A DNA stretch of 18,148 bases from Fragilaria radians (lineage: Eukaryota; Bacillariophyta; Fragilariophyceae; Fragilariales; Fragilariaceae): positions 1-18,148 of the forward strand of contig CAAAJI010000902.1 of NCBI GenBank assembly GCA_900642245.1, given 5' to 3'. Position numbers and translations under genes: made by a program. Below are positions 8,703 through 16,604 of this stretch, piece after piece (within the stretch, counting starts at the first letter, position 1; every line of letters begins with the position of its first letter). The notes beneath the pieces were generated by a model. It was not told where the DNA came from. It saw only the letters and a program-made list of their open reading frames with translations, and did no database searches.

Positions 8703-9824
8703 TCAATTAAAGATTGGAAATTTAAAAATAGGAGCTTGTACCAATGTAGGAGAATTTACAGGAGCATTGGGAGCAAATGGTGCTTCTGTTGGTTCTGGTG
8801 TGGGTTCTGGAGTAGGCGGCCTTGTTCGTACTTTCTTTCTCGTGGGGACAGGAGTTGGTCGGAAGGTAGGCCTTGGCTTTCGAGTTGGTGTATTTGCCAC
8901 TACAGGCATAACGGCGGGCTTACTGGTTGGTTGAGCCACATTTGAACAAGATGTTGGTTTTGCATTACTGTATCGACAGATCAAATCCTGAGCCCACTGT
9001 TTGTAATATGATACTCTCGTAAAGACGCTGGGGTAGTTGACAATAGAACAGCCTTTGCTACTTCCGAACGAAACAATGCCTACTTGAGTGTCTTGAGTAG
9101 CTGAATTACCACGGATAATCAAGGGGCCTCCAGAATCTCCATTGCAAGTACCTTTTCCACCGGAGGAAGCACCGGCACAAATCATGGATTGGTCCACAAT
9201 TCCTCCCAAATAGGAATTTTGGTCATTACAATCTTGAAAGGATACAATAGGTACACTAACTTCCATCAAGTAATAAGGAAACTGAGCTGTCGCTGCGTTG
9301 GAAATACGTCCGTGTCCAAAGACAGTGACTGGATCACCAACAGAAGGTAGATTGCCATTATCATTAAGGTTCACTGGTGTCACTGCATAGACTGGTGAGT
9401 CAAGAAGAATTAGACCGATATCATTTACGATTCTGCTACTGTCATAATCCCTGTGCTTGATGTACGAAGTTCCAGATCGATAATGTTCGAAACCTGTTAG
9501 AAATCCTGTGACGGCAACGCTCTGTGTATAATTGACAAGAGCTATGATTTGTACGATTGGATCAAAATAGCTTGCATCAATGCAGTGAGCTGCAGTCAGA
9601 ATAACATCTGGATTGACTAAAGAACCTCCGCAGAATGATGACGAGCCTGATTGGAAATAAATACTTAAATATGTATAGTAAGGATACCTTTCGGCATTCG
9701 CAGTTGTTCCTCCAATAATACGATTCTTCAATTCTCGATCATCAATAGGAAGAGATGAAGAAATAACAATATCAAAATATAGAAAGGAAAGAGCCATGAC
9801 GAAGGCGATGGATGCATAATTCAT
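8703..9824 (-). CDS. Secreted S1 (chymotrypsin-fold) serine protease, copy 4
   Basis: The 373-residue product is a chymotrypsin-family endopeptidase. Residues 1-24 (MNYASIAFVMALSFLYFDIV...) are the signal peptide, nearly the same start as copy 1. Activation is at R35|IIGG. The triad is His80, Asp135 and Ser231. Pocket positions read Gly189, Thr190, Gly216 and Ser226. An NYT sequon and the extra DLIC...TSCS cysteine pair are present. The tail is long: PTRKPRPTFRPTPVPT, a TRKKVRTR basic cluster, PPTPEPTPEPTEAP, then QAPIFKFPIFN. Tails of this kind are common on secreted diatom proteins and may hold the enzyme in the cell wall or mucilage (inference). A TATA-like element sits only about 20 bases from this ATG, so a downstream start at Met10 (9797) is possible and would still leave a signal peptide. 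Confidence 0.93.
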   Translation of the reverse strand: MNYASIAFVMALSFLYFDIVISSSLPIDDRELKNRIIGGTTANAERYPYYTYLSIYFQSGSSSFCGGSLVNPDVILTAAHCIDASYFDPIVQIIALVNYTQSVAVTGFLTGFEHYRSGTSYIKHRDYDSSRIVNDIGLILLDSPVYAVTPVNLNDNGNLPSVGDPVTVFGHGRISNAATAQFPYYLMEVSVPIVSFQDCNDQNSYLGGIVDQSMICAGASSGGKGTCNGDSGGPLIIRGNSATQDTQVGIVSFGSSKGCSIVNYPSVFTRVSYYKQWAQDLICRYSNAKPTSCSNVAQPTSKPAVMPVVANTPTRKPRPTFRPTPVPTRKKVRTRPPTPEPTPEPTEAPFAPNAPVNSPTLVQAPIFKFPIFN

Positions 9825-9844
9825 CTCAATATCCTCTTCTTTGG

Positions 9845-9852
9845 TATATATA
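9845..9852 (-). promoter_or_regulatory. TATA-like element of protease copy 4
   Basis: On the - strand CCTATATATACC lies about 20 bases upstream of the ATG at 9824. That is too close for a normal TATA-to-start distance if translation starts at 9824. Either the element is not the functional TATA box or translation begins at the in-frame ATG at 9797. Confidence 0.4.
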
Positions 9853-10160
9853 GGCTCTCGTCACAAAAATAAAACATGCCTCTTTCATGTTCCAACCACG
9901 ACTACTCTGAATCTTTTTGGTCCTGGGAAATGTAATGGTCATTCGGTAAGGTGACCTGACAAAAACACGTTTTCCAATTTCAAATCACTCGCATCGACGG
10001 TTCAAAATAGGAAATGAAGGTCTGATTGCATCTTCATTAAGAAGGACACGTATTGCTTTACTTTAGAGAAGGACTAAGTTAAATATACCAAGTATACTTC
10101 AATTGCAAAAGGAGGACACTGCAAATGAAGTGGCTATGTAACATTTTTCATGTCCTCGTT

Positions 10161-10180
10161 TTCAATTCAATTCAATTCAT
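10161..10180. repeat. TTCAA pentanucleotide microsatellite
   Basis: Three TTCAA units followed by TTCAT. A short simple repeat in non-coding DNA. Confidence 0.75.
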
Positions 10181-10447
10181 CCCATCAAGAATTGCTTTCC
10201 TTGACGGTTGAAATTGCCAGATTAGGTCATGGATGAGGAGCATTTGATGAGAGTTCAATCCATAAGAAAATCAATGGGAAATCACAAATCTGAATAAAGC
10301 CTGACTAACATGCAAGTCCTATATATCATTAACCGAGACTTGCAGACTACTAAGTCAAAAGGATGGAAGCAGATGAGAAGGCAGTAATTTGATTGAATAA
10401 TACATCATAGTCAAGGGAATATATTCAAGAAAAGAACAAGAAGAAAA

Positions 10448-10475
10448 TCCTCAAAAAAACACCCATCAAAAACCT
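10448..10475. repeat. Dispersed 28-base repeat, copy A
   Basis: A/C-rich 28-base sequence beginning TCCTCAAAAAAACACCC, matched at 15015-15042 with only a few changes. Both copies are in the same orientation in gene-free DNA. Confidence 0.45.
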
Positions 10476-11122
10476 AACTTCTTTAGAGCCAGATTTATTG
10501 TTAAAAGGACAAGGAATTAGTTGGATGGAGATTTGTTCAACGAGGAAGTTTCTATGATATCTCGTGAAACTTTCAGGTTTTTCAATAGTCATGGATGTAT
10601 AGACAATCAATTACACCCAGGACAACTTGTTGAGAGCAAATATGAATTTGCTGCTGAGGGATCAGGAAATTTTCTACTATGCTGCTAGGTGGTGAATTGA
10701 TGTCTAACTTCTCTGGTGATAAAAATGTTGGATACGAATTTTTCATGATTTGTGATTTTTACTTTAGGGGAGTAAAAGTTGACTGAAATTCTGAGTCTTA
10801 AGGAATTGTATCCTTAAATTAAGGAAATTGAGTGGAGAATGAATAATTTTACTTTGCCCTTGAATGACCAGTTGTAATGGATTGAAAGTATCTCAACAGA
10901 TAATGATAGCAGCATCCTGATAACAGTGATGAAATACACAAACGCATCCCCAAAATTTGTCATTTGCACTTTGAAATGGAGAAATGACTCTAACGAGAAA
11001 GAAAGATAGTAAGTTCAAACTTCAATGTAAGTGAACAAGTGTCTAGAGTATACTGTTGTCAGACAAAACTGTACAGTGTCAGAGAGCAATATGTCAATTC
11101 TTTGTAATTTTCCTTCAAGACG

Positions 11123-11662
11123 ATGAAGAAAGTTCAAATGGAAAAAACGACGAAGGTTAGATGGATTCTTTTATTGGTATTCATCTTTGTACTATCTGAA
11201 CATGGATGTTGTGCATTTGGCGTATCTTGGAGGAAGGCTAACCGAGTGAATGTCAACAAATTGTTTCAACAAGGTAACAATTCTCCTACCAACGACAATA
11301 ACCAAGGTTACCAGGGCTTTAATCCTTTCGCTTCCACTAGTACTAAACGATCCACTCAAATATCATTCCGTCAAATGAAATTACAAGAATTAATGGATGA
11401 TTTGTTACGACATTCGGATCAGGATGAATCATCGTTTCGACAAAGTTGTTTGGACAATGCCAAAGAATTCTTATTAGACCCTCTGGAACATGATCAGGCA
11501 GTATTGGATCCAGATTCTATTTATGATCCTGGAATGACACGTTCACAAAGATATGAACGATATCGAACTGTCATGACAGAACGTGTTGCTCGTGCCGGAA
11601 AAAATCCAAAGGTTCAACGTGTCCTTTGTCAAATGATGGAATATGTTTTATCTTTTGAATGA
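11123..11662 (+). CDS. Small protein with plastid-type bipartite targeting signal, function unknown
   Basis: The 179-residue product is not recognised. Residues 1-31 have a basic n-region and a strongly hydrophobic stretch (WILLLVFIFVLSEHG) followed by CCAFGVSW. A signal peptide followed by Ala-Phe, then a Ser/Arg/Lys-containing stretch, is the known diatom ASAFAP-type signal for import into the complex plastid. Import through the ER is therefore predicted, with cleavage before Phe. After an Asn/Gln-rich spacer (about 40-75), residues 80-179 are charged and probably helical (FRQMKLQELMDDLLRHSD, ERYRTVMTERVARAG) with no known catalytic motif. Met6 (11138) is an alternative start; both retain the signal. 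The 3' end converges with the large gene at 12150-14333. Confidence 0.82.
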   Translation: MKKVQMEKTTKVRWILLLVFIFVLSEHGCCAFGVSWRKANRVNVNKLFQQGNNSPTNDNNQGYQGFNPFASTSTKRSTQISFRQMKLQELMDDLLRHSDQDESSFRQSCLDNAKEFLLDPLEHDQAVLDPDSIYDPGMTRSQRYERYRTVMTERVARAGKNPKVQRVLCQMMEYVLSFE

Positions 11663-11900
11663 TCAAAAGTTAGATTGGGAATACAATTATCCTTTTATGT
11701 TTTTCCTCTTTAATTTCTAGAGAAAAACAAAATGTCGTTTCTTACCTATATATTATATTAATTTTGCTAGTAATGATTTGTTGCCCAAGTTAATATATGA
11801 GATTTGAATCATTTTTAAGTTTCAAGTAGTGCATGAAGGTCGAATACATACAAAATTGATTCTACCTAAATAGGTCTTTTGATTTGTATATAGTTTTGAT

Positions 11901-12134
11901 AGGATTCAAGTGTGATGTAAAATATGTATTAATGGTAAAGTTACTTTCGGGACCAGGATTCGAAACAGGTATATATATAACCAACACAACCCCAAATACG
12001 TGTATCGATTTGCATTTTAGTTTTTCTAGGAAATACTGTAAGATGTATGAAAATGTGTATTGCTTATAGGGTTACTTTCAGGGACAAGGACTAGAGAAGA
12101 AAAGATGTGTATATAGTTAACCCAACACAAAATT
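11901..12134. repeat. Diverged tandem duplication, period about 131 bp
   Basis: Sequence from about 11901 to 11999 resembles that from about 12030 to 12134. GTTACTTTCGGGACCAGGA at 11940 matches GTTACTTTCAGGGACAAGGA at 12071. The preceding GATGTA...TGTATT and following TATATA...ACC...CAACACAA blocks also line up. It fills most of the gap between two convergent genes, so it probably sits in their 3' UTRs. Confidence 0.65.
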
Positions 12135-12149
12135 TTGTGCTTCCTGTCC

Positions 12150-14333
12150 TTAATCCACAATTTCATGAAAGAATCTACGACGAAATCGTCGCATAGAATC
12201 CGATTTTGGAATCAAAAATTTGGATGCCTGAGAACGTTTGTGTATAGCAACGGACTTTTTGGAAATCACTGTACTTGTTGTTGATATGGTCGTCATGGTA
12301 GGAATAATAGAACGAATGGCATTTGTAATTGTTGGAATTGTCTTGGACAATGGATCCTGAGTAGTGCTACTTGTTTTGCTAGAAATGGAAGGAGTATTGA
12401 TTTGGCGTAATTGTTCATTCATCCTCTCCTTGGATTGCAACTTTACAGATTTTGTAGGAGAAGCAACATCTACGCCCAAGGTGGAGGCGGGTTTTGTTTT
12501 CTCTGTTGTTTCGATAGGCTTTACCTTCTCCTTCATTTTCTTTGTTGCATCTACCGAAGAACGTTTATGCAATGATTTTGGTTCCATGGTTGCTTCATTA
12601 CCATGACGTTTTGTACCCGTTAGCGTCTTGTTTGGACGAGGATTTGATGGGTCCACTGGGATATTCTTATGCTGCTTTTCTTGTTGCTGTTGCTGCTTTT
12701 CTTGTTGCTGCTGTTGCCTTTCTTGCTGCTTTTGCCGCTTTTCTTGTTCTTGTAGCTGCTGCTTTTCTTGTTCTTGTTGCTCCCTAATCTGAATCAATTT
12801 CATAAAGATTGCCTCACTTGTTAAATTTTTAGTGACACCCTCTTGTTTTGGTAATAATTTTCGATTCGTAAATGTTGGAAGACTGTATCTTGACGTAATT
12901 TTTGTACTCTGCTTATTGGATTGTGGCGTTGTCCTACTATTGACATTTGTCAACTTTGCCCTCTTATCCTGCATTAATGCTACCTCTACATCCGATTCAT
13001 TCAATCCATCCAATATTTCAAAGGATTCTTTCCAATGTTCACGGGGACGAATTTGCATGGGAGGAATTGTAGTCATGGCAACAGCAGTATCATCCTCCTC
13101 TAAAACTGTGGCATCATCATCATCATCATCATCATTATTATTACTATTCTTGACATGACTATTCTTGAATCGTGACGCTTGTTGTTGTTGTTTCTCAGAA
13201 GCTACAACAGGCCTAACCGTTTGCGTTTTGGCATTGTTAGGAGGAATATGAGTAGATATAATTCTTGGCTTCTCTGATTTGTGTTGCTTCTTCTTTTGGA
13301 TTGTTTTCCGGGTACCATTGTTGACAACTTTGGTATTTATTTCTTCGTCCGTACAAGCATCATCATCATCATCATCCATCCCCCAAGAGGATATACTCTT
13401 CGTATCATCGGTAGCAGTGATAGGTCCTACCAATGTCATGGGGTCAAACGTTTCGGTTGACAAACCACCATATTGTAATTGAATCAATGTGGGAATTCCC
13501 AACATTGATTCACTCCAAATACGAGCCAATGTTTGAACCTTACATTGTAAGGTATCATAGCTATATGGCTGACCAATCGTATGAATTAACGATTGGACAT
13601 GGTCTTGAGCCTTTTGATACACATTAATGTAACGTTTTGGAGATGATAGGATATCTTGTCGCAAAAATTCTACAATTGCCATGGGAGCCGTTACTTTATT
13701 TGTAGTAGGTGTTTTTGTACCAAGTGTAGAAAAGGTCAATTTTCTCAATCGAGTTTTGAGATTGTTCAAACGGATGGAGACCTGATGAATATCCTGCTGG
13801 TTATCATTACTCTCACTATTATGAAGAAAGTCTGCGAGAATGGTATGACATTCCAACAAATTCATAACATCCCTATATGCGATCTCAATATACTGGTGAT
13901 TGTTGTTACAAGAATCTTTGCTTGGTTTCATATGCTTTCGACAATCTTCCAACATTAATTTCATTTGCTGCCAATCCAATGGTAGAATTTGTTCCAAAAC
14001 ATTAGGATCTTTCCCCCATCGTTCACGTCCACAAATACTATGAACCAATGTAGCTAATCGTAAACGATTTAAAACATGATCTTCCAATAGTAATGAATTT
14101 GAAGAATCCAACAATGGAAGTGACAATGAGAGAGACGACCCATGTGATTTGGATGAGACGTCTTGACCAGTCTTTAATCCAAGTATGGATAAAAGTTGAA
14201 CGATTTGTTCGGCTGCAAATTGAATGTTACTTTCATCCGAGGATTCCAATACCATCGAATGAGCATACCATTCCAAGACATCTACTAAAACATGAGAACA
14301 TCCAGCTATAGGAGTCATATAAGATTGAACCAT
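12150..14333 (-). CDS. 727-residue low-complexity protein, function unknown
   Basis: I do not recognise this protein. Residues 1-305 are mostly helical in character and ordered-looking, with Trp, Leu and Cys spread through (LEDHVLNRLRLATLVHSI, LDWQQMKLMLEDC, LARIWSESMLGIPTLIQLQY); this part could be a folded domain of an unnamed family. Residue 306 onward is low complexity. It has two acidic runs (MDDDDDDAC near 319-326 and seven Asp at 401-407), basic patches (QKKKQHKSEK), a Gln/Glu/Lys segment at about 517-557 likely to form a charged coiled coil, and a Ser/Thr-rich region. It ends in a basic MRRFRRRFF segment near the C-terminus. No signal peptide or membrane segment is seen. A nuclear or scaffold role would fit the composition but is a guess. 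The start at 14333 is the first ATG of the open frame. Confidence 0.8.
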   Translation of the reverse strand: MVQSYMTPIAGCSHVLVDVLEWYAHSMVLESSDESNIQFAAEQIVQLLSILGLKTGQDVSSKSHGSSLSLSLPLLDSSNSLLLEDHVLNRLRLATLVHSICGRERWGKDPNVLEQILPLDWQQMKLMLEDCRKHMKPSKDSCNNNHQYIEIAYRDVMNLLECHTILADFLHNSESNDNQQDIHQVSIRLNNLKTRLRKLTFSTLGTKTPTTNKVTAPMAIVEFLRQDILSSPKRYINVYQKAQDHVQSLIHTIGQPYSYDTLQCKVQTLARIWSESMLGIPTLIQLQYGGLSTETFDPMTLVGPITATDDTKSISSWGMDDDDDDACTDEEINTKVVNNGTRKTIQKKKQHKSEKPRIISTHIPPNNAKTQTVRPVVASEKQQQQASRFKNSHVKNSNNNDDDDDDDATVLEEDDTAVAMTTIPPMQIRPREHWKESFEILDGLNESDVEVALMQDKRAKLTNVNSRTTPQSNKQSTKITSRYSLPTFTNRKLLPKQEGVTKNLTSEAIFMKLIQIREQQEQEKQQLQEQEKRQKQQERQQQQQEKQQQQQEKQHKNIPVDPSNPRPNKTLTGTKRHGNEATMEPKSLHKRSSVDATKKMKEKVKPIETTEKTKPASTLGVDVASPTKSVKLQSKERMNEQLRQINTPSISSKTSSTTQDPLSKTIPTITNAIRSIIPTMTTISTTSTVISKKSVAIHKRSQASKFLIPKSDSMRRFRRRFFHEIVD
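12663..12785 (-). repeat. Gln-rich coding repeat
   Basis: Degenerate CAA/CAG-rich repeats encode about 41 residues built from QQQ, QEK and QEQEK units inside the 727-residue protein. The codons are mixed, so length changes by slippage should be slower than in a pure CAG run. Confidence 0.8.
13112..13135 (-). repeat. Asp-encoding trinucleotide microsatellite
   Basis: Eight uninterrupted CAT units on the + strand give the seven-Asp run of the 727-residue protein on the - strand. A second, shorter CATCATCATCAT run occurs near 13360. Confidence 0.85.
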
Positions 14334-14683
14334 TCGAGTTTTGGATAGTCACAGTCAATCAATATGTGTTCGTGTTGTGAAAATTAGGAGTGCGATTTGA
14401 ATTGTGTTACGTTTTGTAAAAGAGCGCATCCGTTCTGTTTCATGTATAGTAGGAAAAGTTCGGTGAAAAAGGCGTTATAGTTTTTACAGGGACAGATCCC
14501 ACGAATTTTCGATTCTGTTTTCCAAAAATACCCGTACCAACATAACTATAACTTTACAATCGGCTGTCCGTTTGCCCCAGCACTTTGGAGAAGAACAGTA
14601 ATGAGTATATTGTGATTTTCAGAATGGTATAAGAATACAGGAAAAGAAAAATACCATTGGAAGAAGTGTATATTGTTGGTTCC

Positions 14684-14703
14684 AAGTAACCTATAGGTAA
14701 CTT
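14684..14703. repeat. 20-base near-perfect palindrome
   Basis: AAGTAACCTATAGGTAACTT is self-complementary except for one A/A pair, with a perfect ACCTATAGGT core. It lies about 350 bases upstream of the ATG at 14333 and could be a dimeric factor site. Confidence 0.55.
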
Positions 14704-15014
14704 TTGTCACTACCGGGGTAATACACGACATGACATCTCCAATTTTCTCAATGGAACGATAGAACAAAATTAAAATGGTCTACTACTACGAACGAGTAAG
14801 GTGGCAAGACTCAAAGCACAAGACTAGCATTCAATTCGAAAACATTTCAGTAACAAAAAGTGCATTCATATCTATATTTTTTAAAGAAATAGTCAAGAAC
14901 TGATACAGCAACCATTTGTTTTCTTTATTGGGGGGAATGAAGCCCAAGGACATTCAAACAATTCTATTACATTACCAATCCTTTTCTGATTTTAAAAAAA
15001 AATGTATATATACG

Positions 15015-15042
15015 TCTTCAAAAAAAACACTCATCAAAACCT
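15015..15042. repeat. Dispersed 28-base repeat, copy B
   Basis: Matches 10448-10475 with a few substitutions and a one-base difference in the A run. No similarity is seen beyond the unit. Confidence 0.45.
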
Positions 15043-15284
15043 CCATTTTGTCGCTCAAATTGGAAGTTACACAGGAATCAATTCACAGCACTTGTGCTTT
15101 CTCTAGATCCAAGTCGTTTCGAATAGATATTTCTTGGTTCTTCATCCCAATATGAATTGTTCCAAGAAAGTAAAAGTATATTGACTCTATAACAAAACCA
15201 AACATCAAGTAACTTGACTAGCAACAAGGAGTATCCTAGTTGTCTCTGAAGTAGAGAGAATTTTTCAAACAGTCCGTGATCCAA

Positions 15285-15473
15285 TTCTACTTTAATTTGC
15301 TTTATTTTTGAAACAAAGATGCTATTAAAGTATCATTCCAATGTTGAACTAGTATTGGGACTGATGGATTGTTGTTGTTCTACTTTAATTTACCTTTATT
15401 TTTAAAACAAAGAGTTTAGGAACGAATCATTCCAATGTTGAACTAGTATTGGGACTGATGGATTGTTGTTGTT
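15285..15473. repeat. Tandem duplication (~94 bp) covering the 3' end of the VTT gene
   Basis: Two adjacent units start at 15285 and 15378, both with TTCTACTTTAATTT. Their second halves, 15332-15379 and 15426-15473, are identical over 48 bases. The copy at 15426-15473 contains the real stop codon (15427-15429) and last codons of the VTT protein. The other copy is a decoy C-terminus in the 3' flank. The non-coding halves differ at several positions. Confidence 0.9.
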
Positions 15474-16572
15474 GTTTTTGTTGCAAATCTCGAAAGAACC
15501 ATGCCATGACGATTGGGGATGCCAACATTCCCAATGTCATGACAATTGCCATGGTAAGTTGAAGTGCACGATTGGGTGGTAATGTTGGATCTAACAATCG
15601 TAGTGCTGTATCATGTCCTAACCAACTCCAGACACATGTAAAGGTCCCACCATGAAGGAACGTCACACCGACAAAGGTTGGGAAGGATATAGGTAATAAC
15701 AGAGACGATCCACAATTTTTAAATAATTCGGGTATACAAGAATATTTCATTACCATCGCAGTAATGAATGGTTGAGAGGCTACCGATTGTTCCAACAATT
15801 GGAATTGTGTATTGTTGGCAAGATAATTCCGTACATGACGTTGAAGGACATACCGTCCAATACCAAAGGCAGTCGATGCACCCAAAATCTTACCCGTGAG
15901 GGATGCCACAATCGATCGAGGTAACGATCCAAAGGCCATACCTGCTGCCGTCTCTACGGGTATGGTAGACAATCCCAATGCCTCCCAAAGGGTCATACCC
16001 AAAATATAATAGAGGATACCACGCCATGGATCTTGATCAGAATGTAATTGTTGGAGTGTATGTAATACCTTATCTTGAAGATATTGCTTATTAAATAATT
16101 GATGTCGATTTTGATATGCCAAGAATGCCATGGGTATCCCGACAGCCAGAGAGAGTAGAGTCGTTGTAATCTTGGATGATTTCGTGGATTTCTGTAGAGA
16201 TTGGTTGTCTTTGACATTGGATTCATTTGTAGTCATCGATGTTGTTGTTGTTGTGATTTCTGTTTCGGAATCATCCGATGTCGTGGACAAGAATAGACTA
16301 CCACCACCACGTAAGGATAAGAAGGAGTTGGGAGAAGGAAATGTCATTTTCAAATAAGAATGAGACAATGGAAGAAACGACTTTCCAAAGGATGCTTGAC
16401 GACGATGACGATTATTATTATTTCGAATTCCATTCATGGGATGCTGTTGGGATCTCATGGATTGGCCAAATGGATGATAGGCATCCACCGCCATCCCCAC
16501 ATTTGGATTCAATTGCATCATCAACAGGGCATGCAATACAGCAACATGAAGGAACTGGAGAATACAAAACAT
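15427..16572 (-). CDS. TVP38/TMEM64-type (VTT/DedA, SNARE-associated) membrane protein
   Basis: The 381-residue product belongs to the VTT-domain family, whose members remodel or scramble membrane lipids in the ER/Golgi, or in plastids of algae. The start at 16572 (MFCILQFLHVAVLHALLMMQ) gives an N-terminal hydrophobic signal segment; the open frame runs up to 16629, but only through an (AT)n repeat coding IYIYIYIF. Residues 35-130 are low complexity with a SFLSLRGGG motif; LRGG after a signal segment is frequent in diatom proteins and hints at plastid or secretory routing. A membrane segment lies near 135-153. The VTT domain is about 190-325: AAGMAFG, then GASTAFGIGRY, then FKNCGSSLLLPISFPTFVGV, matching the family's AGxxFG, G-R-Y and P..IS..F pattern. 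A last membrane segment lies near 338-359, followed by a Gln/Ser tail. The 3' end is tandemly duplicated. Confidence 0.85.
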   Translation of the reverse strand: MFCILQFLHVAVLHALLMMQLNPNVGMAVDAYHPFGQSMRSQQHPMNGIRNNNNRHRRQASFGKSFLPLSHSYLKMTFPSPNSFLSLRGGGSLFLSTTSDDSETEITTTTTSMTTNESNVKDNQSLQKSTKSSKITTTLLSLAVGIPMAFLAYQNRHQLFNKQYLQDKVLHTLQQLHSDQDPWRGILYYILGMTLWEALGLSTIPVETAAGMAFGSLPRSIVASLTGKILGASTAFGIGRYVLQRHVRNYLANNTQFQLLEQSVASQPFITAMVMKYSCIPELFKNCGSSLLLPISFPTFVGVTFLHGGTFTCVWSWLGHDTALRLLDPTLPPNRALQLTMAIVMTLGMLASPIVMAWFFRDLQQKQQQQSISPNTSSTLE

Positions 16573-16586
16573 GATGATGATGATGA

Positions 16587-16604
16587 ATATATATATATAT
16601 ATAT
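16587..16604. repeat. (AT)9 microsatellite next to an (ATG)n run upstream of the VTT gene
   Basis: Nine AT units at 16587-16604 adjoin an ATG-repeat at 16571-16586. On the - strand the AT tract sits 15-32 bases upstream of the chosen ATG and may act as a TATA element. That would put transcription initiation very close to the ATG. Confidence 0.7.

Larger units (their letters stand above)
9853..11122. other. 1.27-kb gene-free stretch
   Basis: No gene is supported on either strand. The stretch contains a small TTCAA microsatellite at 10161-10180 and one copy of a 28-base sequence (10448-10475) that recurs at 15015-15042. The last few hundred bases should hold the promoter of the + strand gene at 11123; a TGTCAGA pair near 11057-11082 is the only local repeat seen. 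Confidence 0.55.
14334..15284. other. Non-coding stretch between the 727-residue gene and the VTT gene
   Basis: No gene is supported. It holds the promoter of the - strand gene at 12150-14333 and the downstream flank of the VTT protein gene. A near-perfect 20-base palindrome at 14684-14703 and a dispersed 28-base repeat (15015-15042) are the only structures seen. Confidence 0.5.

Noticed and set aside
8676..8945. Plus-strand frames with Gly-rich and Trp/Cys-rich content
   Set aside because: These lie antisense to the Pro-Thr tail of protease copy 4, whose codons explain their composition.
11940..11975. Possible tRNA T-arm (GGATTCGAAAC)
   Set aside because: No acceptor, D-arm or anticodon arm could be folded around it, and the sequence belongs to the tandem repeat.
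12542..13158. Plus-strand frames with Ala/Val/Leu- and Ser-rich runs
   Set aside because: They are mirror images of the Gln and Asp repeats of the 727-residue gene on the other strand.
14546..15284. Short open frames of about 70 residues in the gap before the VTT gene
   Set aside because: No motif, no signal peptide, and lengths expected by chance in DNA of this composition.
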